Positions 7,762 to 15,518 are shown, counted from the first letter of the stretch. The stretch is 33,881 nucleotides of DNA from Thermoleophilia bacterium (GCA_025936995.1 JAICSH010000020.1:1-33881), one strand, 5' to 3'. Made by a program: numbers and translations. Notes: generated by a model not told the origin, from the sequence alone.

Positions 7762-8549
7762 GCAGGACGGAACTCGAGCTTCGGCCGGCACGTTCGGTCT
7801 CGCCGGCCGAGCGCGCCGAGCTGTTCAACGCGGCCTACGAGGGCTACCTCATCCCGTTCCACGTGGACGAGGCGACGCTCGCGTTCATGGACGACGCGTT
7901 CGACCTCGATCTCGACGCGTCACGGGTCGCCTTCCGGGACGGAGCCGCCGTCGGCCTCGGCAACCTCGGTGTGCGCGGCGAGGACGCGTGGATCGGGGGA
8001 GTCGGCGTCGTCACCGCCGCGCGGCGCTCCGGCTTCGGCGAGGCGCTCATGCGCGCGCTGCACGACGAGGCGCGCGAGCGTGGCATCCGCCGCGTCTGGC
8101 TCGAGGTGATCGTCGAGAACACCGCCGCGTTCGCGCTCTACGAGAAGCTCGACTACCGGACCGTCCGCGACGTCGAGGTCTGGTCGCTTCCCGCCGCCGA
8201 GGAGAACGGCTCGACTGCACGCGAGGTCCCCGCGGACGAGGCACACTCCCGCATCCGCGAGCTCCGAAGCGAACGGGACCCCTGGCAGCGCGCGGACGGG
8301 ACGCTCGCCCACTACCCCGACGCACGCGGGCTCGCGACCGAGGGCGGCGTGGCGGTCTACCGGCAGGCCGGCGAGCACGTCCAGCTCGTGCAGTTCGCAG
8401 GCGAGCCGGAGCCGCTACTGCGAGCGCTCCGCGCGCTGGGCTCGGTGAGCCTCCTCAACCTGCCGGAGGACGACGCCGCCGCATCGGTGCTCGGCGAGCT
8501 CGGAGCGAAGGTCGTGGTTCGCCAACACGAGATGCTCCTCGAGCTCTAG
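7758..8549 (+). CDS. GNAT-family N-acetyltransferase
   Basis: 263 aa. The first 150 residues form a GNAT domain: the acetyl-CoA loop is VVTAARRSGFGEALMRAL, followed by RRVWLEVIVENTAAFALYEKLDY, the classic C-terminal GNAT motif. The remaining 110 residues (DPWQRADGTLAHYPDARG onward) look like a second, degenerate alpha/beta lobe without an acetyl-CoA loop. The acceptor substrate is unknown. The start ATG overlaps the previous stop by four bases. Co-transcription with inositol synthase raises the possibility of a link to inositol-derived thiols (MshD is a tandem GNAT), but this is speculation and the similarity seen is only at family level. Confidence 0.85.
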   Translation: MSRTELELRPARSVSPAERAELFNAAYEGYLIPFHVDEATLAFMDDAFDLDLDASRVAFRDGAAVGLGNLGVRGEDAWIGGVGVVTAARRSGFGEALMRALHDEARERGIRRVWLEVIVENTAAFALYEKLDYRTVRDVEVWSLPAAEENGSTAREVPADEAHSRIRELRSERDPWQRADGTLAHYPDARGLATEGGVAVYRQAGEHVQLVQFAGEPEPLLRALRALGSVSLLNLPEDDAAASVLGELGAKVVVRQHEMLLEL

Positions 8550-8556
8550 GCGAGAC

Positions 8557-8562
8557 TAGACT
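8557..8562 (+). promoter_or_regulatory. -10 box for the glycosyltransferase-PHP gene
   Basis: TAGACT followed by eight bases and GTG (8571). No ribosome site is seen, so a leaderless or near-leaderless transcript is likely. Confidence 0.35.
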
Positions 8563-8570
8563 CGATCGAC

Positions 8571-10298
8571 GTGCGGATCGCGCTCGTAACGCCGTTCGCC
8601 TGGTCGCAGCCGCACGACGTGAACGAGCACGTGGACGGGCTCGCGCGCGAGTTGCGCCGCCGCGGCCACGGGGTCACCGTGCTCGCCCCCTCGAACCGAG
8701 CCAGGGACCTCGCGGCCGGCCGCCGTGCGCTCCTGGGGGACTTCGACGACCCCGAGCTCATCGCGCTCGGCCCGGCAGTGCCGATCTCTCGGCGCAGCCG
8801 GATGGGCGTGCCCGTGGGAGTCCGCGCGAGGCTCGCGCTCGCGCTCGCGCGAGGGCGGTTCGATGTCGTGCACGGCTTCGAGCCCGGACTGCCGAGCCTC
8901 TCCTACCTGGCGCTTCGGGACGCAGCGGCGCTCACGGCGGCGACGTTCTTCTCCGACGACCGCCTCGGCTATCCGCCCGGACGCGCCCAGCGCGAGCGGC
9001 TCCTCGGGCGCGTCGACGCCCTCCTCGCGACGAACGAAGAGGTCGAGGGCGCAGCCGCGATTCGCTTCCCGGGACGCTACGAGCTCGTGCCGCACGGGAT
9101 CGATACCGAGCTGTTCGCGCCCGCCGAGAAAAGGAACGTCGTCGTGCTGGAGTGGCGGCAGACGGAGCGGCCGCTCCTGCGCGCGCTCGTGCGCGAGCTG
9201 GCGCAGCAGCCCGAGTGGGAGCTCGTCCTCCTCCGGACGCGCACGCCCGCCTCCCGGCCGGCGGTCTCGCCACGGCTGCGCGGCAGGATGCGCGTCCGCA
9301 CCGCCCGCACGGGCGCCGCCCGCGCCGAGCTGCTTCGTTCCGCCGCGATCTTCGTGCCGGCCGTGGAAGGGCTGCCGCGCCTTATCGCCGAGGCGCAGAC
9401 GGCGGGCGTCGCGATCGCCGCACCACCGGGCCGCGCGGCGCAGCCGGAGCTCGCCGCCGCCGAGACCGCGCGCATGATCGACGACGGAGCCTTCCGCGTC
9501 CGTCGCGGCGCCGAGAGCCTCGCCGCGGCGAAAGAACAGACGGTCGCGGCACTCGCCGACCGCGTCGAGGAGGTCTACGACCGGCTCGCAGGGCGACGCC
9601 GCAGCCACGCGACCCGCGCACCCTTCGAGGAGCGCGACTGGGTCGTCGCCGACCTCCACCTGCACACGGGCTGGTCGCACGACTGCTCGATCGACGTCGA
9701 CGAGCTGCTCGAGCATGCCGAGGCGCAGGGGCTCGGCGCGATCGCGGTCACCGACCACAACGTCTTCGGCGGCGCGCTGGAAGCCGCAGAGCGTGCGCGC
9801 GGCAGCCGCCTCGTCGTCATCCCCGGCGAAGAGGTCAAGACGGCGGAACAGGGGGAGGTGATCGGGCTCTTCCTGCGCGAGGAGATTCCCCGAGGGATGT
9901 CCTTCGCCGACACGGTCGGCGCGATCCGGGCCCAGGGCGGCCTCGTCTACCTGCCGCATCCGTTCGACCGGCTGCACGCGATCCCGAGCCCCGAGATCCT
10001 GCACCGGCACCTCGCCGAGATCGACGTGCTCGAGATCTACAACGCGCGGCTTCTCTTCGAGGCGTACAACGAGGAGGCGCTCCGCTTCGCGCGCAAGTAC
10101 AACCTGACTCCGGGGGCCGGCTCCGACGCGCACGTGCTCGCAGGGGTCGGCACCGGCGCCGTCCGCATGCGGCGCTTCAGCGGCCCGGAGGAGTTTCTCG
10201 TCTCGCTCCACGACGCGGAGGTGCTGCGCCGGCCGAAGTCGCTCGTCTACCTGCAGGGCCTCAAGTGGGTCGCGCAGGCGAAGGAGCGCGTGCGCTAG
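8571..10298 (+). CDS. Glycosyltransferase family 4 fused to a PHP-domain phosphoesterase
   Basis: 575 aa with two enzymes in one chain. Residues 1 to about 340 are a GT-B glycosyltransferase: MRIALVTPFAWSQPHDVNEHVDGLARELRRRGH is a GT4 N-terminal domain, PHGID is at 174-178, and E266-x7-E274 (VEGLPRLIAEAQTAG) is the donor-phosphate EX7E motif. The C-terminal lobe is shorter than usual. Residues about 357-575 are a PHP domain: H363/H365 in DLHLHTGWSHD, D395/H396 in TDHN, GEEV near 420, H463 in LPHPFD, and D519/H521 in GSDAH. This is a near-complete trinuclear metal site of the PHP phosphoesterase type (like YciV/TrpH or histidinol phosphatase). The GTG start lies eight bases after a -10 box. 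A lipid-linked phosphosugar pathway seems plausible given the inositol-lipid genes upstream, but no substrate is known. The stop overlaps the convergent GNAT stop. Confidence 0.88.
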   Translation: MRIALVTPFAWSQPHDVNEHVDGLARELRRRGHGVTVLAPSNRARDLAAGRRALLGDFDDPELIALGPAVPISRRSRMGVPVGVRARLALALARGRFDVVHGFEPGLPSLSYLALRDAAALTAATFFSDDRLGYPPGRAQRERLLGRVDALLATNEEVEGAAAIRFPGRYELVPHGIDTELFAPAEKRNVVVLEWRQTERPLLRALVRELAQQPEWELVLLRTRTPASRPAVSPRLRGRMRVRTARTGAARAELLRSAAIFVPAVEGLPRLIAEAQTAGVAIAAPPGRAAQPELAAAETARMIDDGAFRVRRGAESLAAAKEQTVAALADRVEEVYDRLAGRRRSHATRAPFEERDWVVADLHLHTGWSHDCSIDVDELLEHAEAQGLGAIAVTDHNVFGGALEAAERARGSRLVVIPGEEVKTAEQGEVIGLFLREEIPRGMSFADTVGAIRAQGGLVYLPHPFDRLHAIPSPEILHRHLAEIDVLEIYNARLLFEAYNEEALRFARKYNLTPGAGSDAHVLAGVGTGAVRMRRFSGPEEFLVSLHDAEVLRRPKSLVYLQGLKWVAQAKERVR

Positions 10299-10801
10299 GC
10301 GCAGCCGGGTAGGAGCGCCCGCACGAACATGTCCGGCCCCTCCCACCGCAGCTCGAGACGGCCCAGCACGCGGCGGAGGAGCGCGATCGCAGCCGGGTTG
10401 TCGCTCCGGACGAGCGCCGTGACCTCGCAGACTCCCGCCGCCCGCGCATCTGCGACGAGCAGCGCGGCCAGCGTGGATCCGATCCCCCGGCCCTGGTACG
10501 CATCCGCAACCTCGAACGCGATCTCCGCACTGCCGCCGCCGAGGCGGACGAGACGCGCGATCGCCACGGGCTCCGGGTCGCCGTCCACGGAGGCGACGAG
10601 CGCGTGGTGGTCCGGGCCGACGTTCGCGAGCCAGCGCAGTTCCATCTCCCCGAGGTTCGGCTTCGGCCCGAGGAAGCGGGTGCGCCGGGACTCCTCACCG
10701 AGGCGCGAAAACACCGCCGACACCGTACCGACGTCCCCGTTCTGCAACGGCCGGACGAGGATCTCCGGCCCACGCTTCGCCTTCACGACCCGGGTATGCA
10801 T
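10295..10801 (-). CDS. GNAT-family N-acetyltransferase
   Basis: 168 aa, a single GNAT domain. It opens ILVRPLQNGDVGTVSAVFSRLGEESRRTRFLG, a pattern common in acetyltransferases of the acyl-CoA synthetase-associated and Pat-like group. It then has FEVADAYQGRGIGSTLAALL (the acetyl-CoA loop QGRGIG) and ALVRSDNPAAIALLRRVLG. Protein lysine acetylation is possible, but no cyclic-nucleotide domain is attached. It ends tail-to-tail with the glycosyltransferase-PHP gene with a 3-base overlap. The ATG at 10801 is five bases after TACCTT, so the mRNA may be leaderless. Confidence 0.88.
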   Translation of the reverse strand: MHTRVVKAKRGPEILVRPLQNGDVGTVSAVFSRLGEESRRTRFLGPKPNLGEMELRWLANVGPDHHALVASVDGDPEPVAIARLVRLGGGSAEIAFEVADAYQGRGIGSTLAALLVADARAAGVCEVTALVRSDNPAAIALLRRVLGRLELRWEGPDMFVRALLPGCA

Positions 10802-10806
10802 GGCCG

Positions 10807-10812
10807 AAGGTA
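10807..10812 (-). promoter_or_regulatory. -10 box for the GNAT gene
   Basis: TACCTT on the reverse strand, five bases before the ATG at 10801; a weak leaderless-type candidate. Confidence 0.3.
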
Positions 10813-10913
10813 CGACGCGGCGCCGCCGACCGGTTCATCGCCTCGCACGCCGATGCGCTCCACGGCCCAAGGAACGGGTCCGCTGAGCCCGAAATTCCAT
10901 TCCGGGGCACCCT

Positions 10914-11498
10914 GTGACCGTGGCGAACGACGAGATCTACGAGAAGTACCTGCAGAAGGCGATCACCGAGAGCAACGCTCTCGGGGACGAGCTGGCGCAG
11001 ACCGCGGGCGGCGCGCGCGTACCCGTCCTCGGCTCGGGCCATCCGCTCGCCGACGTCTTCCTGCTCAAGCATTCGCCCAAGGCGGCGGAGCTGCAGGAGG
11101 GCGTCGCCTTCTACGGCCGCGCCGGCAACGCGCTGCTCAAGTCGCTGCAGCGCCTGCACGTCGACCCGATGGCGATCTACGGGACGAACTGCCTGAAGTT
11201 CGCGGGCGGCGACGAGGAGGAGTCGCGGCCGTTCCTCCTCCGAGAGCTGCACATCGTCCAGCCGAAGCTCGTCGTCGTGATGGGCGAGCCGGCGGTCGTC
11301 TTCCTCAACGAGGCGAAGTTCCCGCTCGCACGCGAGCTGGAGCTGCTCGAAGGCGAGCTCCAGGAATACACGCCGACGATCCAGGCGCTCGTCACGCCGG
11401 ACATCGACGAGTCGCTCGACGAGCAGCCCGCGAAGACGGCGTTCTGGAACGCCTTCAAGGTGCTCGGCGAGTGGTGGAGCCAGACGCCCCCGTACTGA
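10914..11498 (+). CDS. Uracil-DNA glycosylase superfamily protein, divergent
   Basis: 194 aa with the UDG-superfamily fold signature. GVAFYGRAGNALLKSLQRLHVDP corresponds to the FVGRAGQLLDRLLAAIGL block of family 4/5 enzymes, IYGTNCLKF to the YITNVVKC strand, and ESRPFLLRELHIVQPKLVVVMGEPA to the PFLERQLALIRPKVIVALG block. Key features of active family 4 enzymes are missing. The only cysteine is in TNCLKF, so the four-cysteine Fe-S cluster is absent. The GEAPG catalytic motif is replaced by KHSPKAAEL, and the C-terminal HPS loop appears as TPDIDESLDEQ. It may be an inactive binder or have changed specificity. Start is GTG 10914 or GTG 10920; the downstream membrane gene overlaps its end. Confidence 0.75.
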   Translation: MTVANDEIYEKYLQKAITESNALGDELAQTAGGARVPVLGSGHPLADVFLLKHSPKAAELQEGVAFYGRAGNALLKSLQRLHVDPMAIYGTNCLKFAGGDEEESRPFLLRELHIVQPKLVVVMGEPAVVFLNEAKFPLARELELLEGELQEYTPTIQALVTPDIDESLDEQPAKTAFWNAFKVLGEWWSQTPPY

Positions 11499-12208
11499 TC
11501 GCGAGTGCACCGGCGCGGCTGCGCGCCGCCGCGTTCGTCGCCCTCGCGGCCGCGGTCGTGACGTGGGACGCCGTCGCGCCGCACGTGGGCCGGGTCGCGC
11601 TCTGGCCGACGATCGCGATCATCGCCACCGGCGTGCTGCCTGCGACGCTGGCCCTCATCTTCCTTGCGCTCCCGCTCTGGTCGCGCCGCTGGATCGTCGC
11701 CGCCGCCGTCGTCCTCGCGGTCGCGGCAGTGGTGACCTGGGAGGCGGACTTCCATCTCGCCTCCAACTTCGCGAAGCTCGGCGCCTACGCGTGCGTGGGC
11801 TGGGCGTTCCTCTGGCTCTTCGAGGAGCTCGGCTGGGTGATCATCGTCGCTCTGATCATCCCGTTCGTCGACGCGATCTCGGTCGCGGCGGGGCCGACGA
11901 ACCACATCGTCCATCACCACTTCCAGGTCTACTCGGCCGTCGCGGTCGGCTTCCTGGGCCCCGGCGGCGGCGCCGCGTTTCTCGGCCCGCCCGACATCGT
12001 CTTCTACGCGCTCTTCCTCGCTGCCACGGTGCGCTGGCAGCTGCGCCCCGGCTGGACGTGGCTCGGGATGACCGGGATGTACTCCCTGACGCTGGTGGTC
12101 GCGAACCTCGTCGACGTCGGCGGCCTCCCTGCGCTGCCGTTCCTGTCCGCGGGCTTCCTGCTCGCGAACGGCGACCTGCTCTGGCGGAGGCTCAGACCGG
12201 CGCGGTGA
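11471..12208 (+). CDS. Presenilin/signal-peptide-peptidase-like intramembrane aspartyl protease (putative)
   Basis: 245-aa membrane protein with about seven or eight hydrophobic segments. Three signatures of the GxGD aspartyl proteases appear in the right order. D134 is in IIPFVDAISVAAGP, at the place of presenilin's VYDLVAVLCPKGP. D175 is in FLGPPDIVFYALFLAA, at the place of LGLGDFIFYSVLVG. The PAL motif is P220-A221-L222-P223 in GGLPALPFLSAGF, at the place of LPALPISI. The spacing of about 40 residues between aspartates is compatible with archaeal homologues. Differences are V instead of Y before the first Asp and GPPD instead of GxGD. The first GTG (11471) or the next codon is the start, overlapping the UDG-like gene by 28 bases. 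It ends tail-to-tail over the methyltransferase gene. Function is inferred from motifs only; a plain membrane protein of unknown role is the alternative. Confidence 0.65.
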   Translation: MVEPDAPVLIASAPARLRAAAFVALAAAVVTWDAVAPHVGRVALWPTIAIIATGVLPATLALIFLALPLWSRRWIVAAAVVLAVAAVVTWEADFHLASNFAKLGAYACVGWAFLWLFEELGWVIIVALIIPFVDAISVAAGPTNHIVHHHFQVYSAVAVGFLGPGGGAAFLGPPDIVFYALFLAATVRWQLRPGWTWLGMTGMYSLTLVVANLVDVGGLPALPFLSAGFLLANGDLLWRRLRPAR

Positions 12209-13571
12209 CGCGCTCGAGGAGCGCGACGCACTCGACGTGCGGCGTGTGCGGGAACATGTCCACCGGCGTCACGCGCCGGAGCTCGTAGCCGTGCTCCTCG
12301 CGTAGCGTCTTCACGTCACCGGCGAGGGTGGTCGGGTTGCACGAGACGTAGACGAGCCGCGGCACGCCGATTCGGCCGAGCCGCCGGAGCGCCTTGCCGG
12401 CGAGGCCGGCACGCGGCGGATCGACCACGACGACGTCCGGAGGACCCGAGCGCTCGAGCAGCTCCTCGACGACCTCGCCGACGTTGCCGGCGAAGAAGGC
12501 CGCGTTCGTGACCGTGTTGAGCTCCGCGTTCTCGAGGGCGCAGGCGACCGACTCCTCCGAGACCTCGATCCCCCAGACCGTCAAGGCGTCGCGCGCGAGC
12601 GACAGCCCGATCGTGCCGATGCCGCAATAGAGATCCCAGACTGTCTCGCCGCCGGTGAGCCCGGCTGCGTCTCGCGCGAGCCCGTAAAGCCGCTCTGCCA
12701 TGGCCGTGTTCGTCTGGAGGAAGGCGTTCGGGCGGACGCGGAAACGCAGCCCCCAGAGCTCTTCCTCGATCCACTCCTCGCCCCACAGCAGCCGCGTCGG
12801 GAGATTCGTCACCTCGGCCGGCGTGTCGTTGACCGACCAGTGGACGGAGCGCACCTCGGGGAAGCGGCGGAGAACGTCCACGAGGTAGCCGGTCTCGAAT
12901 CGCTCGCCCGGCGCGGTGACGAGCTGGACGAGGGCCTGGCCGGTGTTGCGTCCCTGCCGCACGACGAGGTGGCGGAGGTAGCCGCTGCCGTCCGCCTGCG
13001 AGTACGCCTCGAGCCCCTCCTCGCGCGCCCACGTGCGCACCGCGTCGCGGATCCCGTTGCCGAGCTCGTCGGTGAGCCAGCAACGCTCGATCTCGAGCAC
13101 CTCGTCCCAGCGGCCGGCGCGATGGAAGCCGAGCGCCGCGCCGTCGGGCGTCATCGTGAACGAGTACTCGAGCTTGTTGCGGTAGTGGAAGATCTCCGGC
13201 TCGCAGGGGACGATCTGCTCGAGCGGCGGCTCGGCGATGCCCGCAAGCCTCTGCAGCGCGTCGCCCACCTGGAGCTGCTTCTGCGTGAGCTGCGCCTCGT
13301 ACGCCAGATCCTGGAAGCGGCAGCCGCCGCACGCGGGGAAGTGGGCGCACGGAGCCTCGACCCGTTCCGGCCCCGGCCGCAGCACCTCGGTCGCGAGCGC
13401 CTCGGCATGGCTCCGCTTGACCTTCGTCACCCGCGCGCGGACCCGATCGCCGGGCAGCCCGCGCCGAACGAAGACGACGAAGCCGTCGAGCCGCGCCACG
13501 CCGTTCCCGCCGAATGCGAGCGAGTCGACGTCGAGCTCGAGCTCCTCCCCTTTCGTCACCGGCGCAGCCAT
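12192..13571 (-). CDS. RlmD/TrmA-family (uracil-5-)-methyltransferase
   Basis: SAM-dependent RNA methyltransferase making 5-methyluridine in rRNA or tRNA. 459 aa. Residues 1-60 form a TRAM RNA-binding domain (ELDVDSLAFGGNGVARLDGFVVFVRR). Fe-S cluster cysteines are C75, C81 and C84 (PCAHFPACGGC) with a fourth at C164 (IERCW). The SAM motif is DLYCGIGTIGLSLA, the DPPRAGL loop is present, the catalytic nucleophile is C411 in YVSCNPTTLA, and the general base is E447 in HVECVALLER. These favour RlmD/RumA over TrmA, which lacks the cluster. The exact uridine cannot be told. The ATG at 13571 is six bases from a TACGGT -10 box; the YjbQ gene ends 15 bases upstream on the same strand. Confidence 0.92.
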   Translation of the reverse strand: MAAPVTKGEELELDVDSLAFGGNGVARLDGFVVFVRRGLPGDRVRARVTKVKRSHAEALATEVLRPGPERVEAPCAHFPACGGCRFQDLAYEAQLTQKQLQVGDALQRLAGIAEPPLEQIVPCEPEIFHYRNKLEYSFTMTPDGAALGFHRAGRWDEVLEIERCWLTDELGNGIRDAVRTWAREEGLEAYSQADGSGYLRHLVVRQGRNTGQALVQLVTAPGERFETGYLVDVLRRFPEVRSVHWSVNDTPAEVTNLPTRLLWGEEWIEEELWGLRFRVRPNAFLQTNTAMAERLYGLARDAAGLTGGETVWDLYCGIGTIGLSLARDALTVWGIEVSEESVACALENAELNTVTNAAFFAGNVGEVVEELLERSGPPDVVVVDPPRAGLAGKALRRLGRIGVPRLVYVSCNPTTLAGDVKTLREEHGYELRRVTPVDMFPHTPHVECVALLERVTAPV

Positions 13572-13577
13572 GCGCCC

Positions 13578-13583
13578 ACCGTA
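13578..13583 (-). promoter_or_regulatory. -10 box for the methyltransferase gene, leaderless spacing
   Basis: TACGGT on the reverse strand followed by exactly six bases (GGGCGC) and ATG at 13571. It would give the gene its own leaderless transcript even though it follows the YjbQ gene by 15 bases. Confidence 0.45.
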
Positions 13584-13586
13584 GCG

Positions 13587-13985
13587 TCAGAGTGCCGTGA
13601 CGTAGATCTTGCGCTCGCGCGGGCCGTCGAACTCGCAGAAGAAGACGCCCTGATACGTCCCGAGGGCGAGGCTCCCGTCGCGCAGCGGGATGAGCACCTG
13701 CGGGCTCGACGCGAGCGAGGCCCGGGCGTGGGACGGCGCGTTCGGCCCATCGGCGTCGTCGTGCCGCCACTCCCAGTCGTCGCCCACGACACGCTGGAAC
13801 GCGTTCTCGAGGTCGGTGACGAGCTCGGGATCGATCCGTTCGTTGATCGCGACGCCGGCTGTCGTGTGCGGAACGTAGACGAGCGCGGCCGTCGCACCGT
13901 TCGTTCCGCCGAGCGCCTCGCGGACGCTATCGGTGATCTCGATCAGTTGCGTCTTGCGCTCGGTCCTTAGGGAGATCTCGTGCAC
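13587..13985 (-). CDS. YjbQ/UPF0047 family protein (secondary thiamine-phosphate synthase type)
   Basis: 132 aa, the usual size of this single-domain family. Conserved blocks are visible: VYVPHTTAGVAINE with the metal-binding histidine, DDADGPNAPSHARASL with a second histidine, and LALGTYQGVFFCEFDGPRERKIYV near the C-terminus. E. coli YjbQ has weak thiamine-phosphate synthase activity, but the physiological role of the family is unclear. The GTG at 13985 is preceded by exactly six bases and TAGGAT, so its mRNA is probably leaderless. The same box, read on the other strand, serves the divergent peptidase gene. Confidence 0.93.
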   Translation of the reverse strand: MHEISLRTERKTQLIEITDSVREALGGTNGATAALVYVPHTTAGVAINERIDPELVTDLENAFQRVVGDDWEWRHDDADGPNAPSHARASLASSPQVLIPLRDGSLALGTYQGVFFCEFDGPRERKIYVTAL

Positions 13986-13990
13986 GGGTC

Positions 13991-13997
13991 TATCCTA
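13991..13997. promoter_or_regulatory. Bidirectional -10 element between YjbQ and M3-peptidase genes
   Basis: TATCCTA. The forward strand reads TATCCT, ten bases before the ATG at 14007; the reverse strand reads TAGGAT, six bases before the GTG at 13985. The two boxes share five bases, so RNA polymerase could open the same DNA for either direction. Only 21 bases separate the two coding regions, and no ribosome site fits in either direction. Confidence 0.55.
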
Positions 13998-14006
13998 CGA
14001 ACCCGC

Positions 14007-15500
14007 ATGGCAGAGCCGCTTCAGCAAGGGGAGATCGACGCGCTCAGCGCGGACGCGGACCGGTTCCTCGCGGAGCTCGACGAGGAGGCCTACCTCCACT
14101 TCGCCGGGCTGAAGGAGACGTACGACCTCGGGCCGATCTACGAGCGCCACGAGCGCCTGACGGAGCTCGACACGGCGCTCGCCCTCGGCGCGTCGGTCGA
14201 GGGAGATCGTCGCCGTCGCGAGCTCTGGAAGTTCGCATGCGAGGGCTATCTCGGGAACTTCGTGAGCGAGGAGGCCGAGCGCGTCGCCGAGCTCGAGGCG
14301 ACGCTGACCACGACGGTCGACGGCGAGGAGATCCCGTTCCGGATGCTCAGGCCACGGCTCATGAACGAGGAGGACCGCGACGTCCGCGAGCGGATCGAGG
14401 CGGCGAGAGGCGACCTCACGGAGGAGCACCTGAACTCGCTCGAGCTGCAGGCGGCGGAGGTCGTCCAGCGCGAGACGCGGCGGCTCGGGGCAGCCGACTA
14501 CGCCGACCTCTACCGGAGCTTCGGCTTTCCCCTCGACGACCTGGCGGATCAGTGTCGCGGCCTTCTGGCCGACACGGAAGGCCTCTGGGAGGAAGCGGGT
14601 GACCGCTTCTTCCGCTCGCGCGTCGGGCTGGGCCTGGACGAGATCGCGCGCTGGGACGTCGGGAGAGCATGGCGCGGCGCCGAGTGGGACGACGCGTTCC
14701 CGCCGGACCGCATGCTCCCGGCGCTCGAGGTCACGCTCGCCGATCTCGGCATCGACCTGTACGGCCAGCAGAACGTCGAGCTCGATCTCGACGAGCGCCC
14801 GAGCAAGGACCCACGCGCCTTCTGCTCGCCGATCGAGGTGCCGGAGCGCATCGTCCTCGTCATGAAGCCGCAGGGAGGGCCTGCGGACTGGCGCACGCTC
14901 TTCCACGAGGCCGGCCACACCGAGCACTTCGCGCACACGTCGGCGTCGCTCTCGCCCGAGGAGCGGCGGTTGGGCGACAACGCGGTCACGGAGGGTTGGG
15001 CGATGCTTTTGGAGCACCTGACGATCGATCCCGTCTGGCTCGAGCGGCGCCTCGACTTCTCCCGGCCGTACGAGTTCGCGGCCGAGGGCGCGACCGAGCT
15101 GCTCTGGGTCGTCCGGCGCTACTGCGCGAAGCTCCTCTACGAGCTCGAGTTCCACACGGCCGAGGACATCACGGCGCTGCGCCCCCGCTACGTGGAGCTG
15201 CTCACCGAGGCGACGAAGGTCGAGCCTGCTCCCGCCGACTACCTCGGCGACATCGACGACGCGTTCTACGCCTCGCAGTACCTGCGGGCATGGGCGCTCG
15301 AGGCGCAGCTGCGCGCCTATCTCCGCGAACGCTTCGGCAATGCCTGGTTCACGCGGCGCGAGGCGGGGTCGCTCCTCCGGGAGCTCTGGGCCGAGGGGCA
15401 GAAGCCGACCGCCGACGAGCTCCTCTACGAGGTCTCCGGCGAGAAGCTCGAGCTAGCCGCCGTGGGCGACCGGATCCGCGAGTCGCTCGCAGCCGTCTGA
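14007..15500 (+). CDS. M3-like zinc metallopeptidase (oligoendopeptidase type)
   Basis: 497 aa, predicted cytoplasmic, no signal peptide. The zinc motif HEAGH is at residues 300-304 in TLFHEAGHTEHFAHTS, with the third ligand in NAVTEGWAMLLEHL about 25-30 residues later, the gluzincin arrangement of M3 and related families. The N-terminal half is mostly acidic alpha-helix (about 1-200) as in oligoendopeptidases, and the C-terminal DDAFYASQYLRAWALEAQLRAYLRERFG is typical of this clan. M3 oligoendopeptidase F is longer (about 600), so this is a shorter subgroup. The start ATG at 14007 follows the bidirectional -10 box. The rhomboid gene follows 18 bases downstream on the same strand; the two may share a transcript. 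Confidence 0.85.
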   Translation: MAEPLQQGEIDALSADADRFLAELDEEAYLHFAGLKETYDLGPIYERHERLTELDTALALGASVEGDRRRRELWKFACEGYLGNFVSEEAERVAELEATLTTTVDGEEIPFRMLRPRLMNEEDRDVRERIEAARGDLTEEHLNSLELQAAEVVQRETRRLGAADYADLYRSFGFPLDDLADQCRGLLADTEGLWEEAGDRFFRSRVGLGLDEIARWDVGRAWRGAEWDDAFPPDRMLPALEVTLADLGIDLYGQQNVELDLDERPSKDPRAFCSPIEVPERIVLVMKPQGGPADWRTLFHEAGHTEHFAHTSASLSPEERRLGDNAVTEGWAMLLEHLTIDPVWLERRLDFSRPYEFAAEGATELLWVVRRYCAKLLYELEFHTAEDITALRPRYVELLTEATKVEPAPADYLGDIDDAFYASQYLRAWALEAQLRAYLRERFGNAWFTRREAGSLLRELWAEGQKPTADELLYEVSGEKLELAAVGDRIRESLAAV

Positions 15501-15518
15501 GACCGGCGGCAGCGGCCC

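Noticed and set aside
7988-10312. A 774-codon forward open frame over the GT4-PHP gene
   Set aside because: Arg/Ala/Pro-rich composition is a typical GC-rich shadow; the overlapping frame has full glycosyltransferase and PHP motifs.
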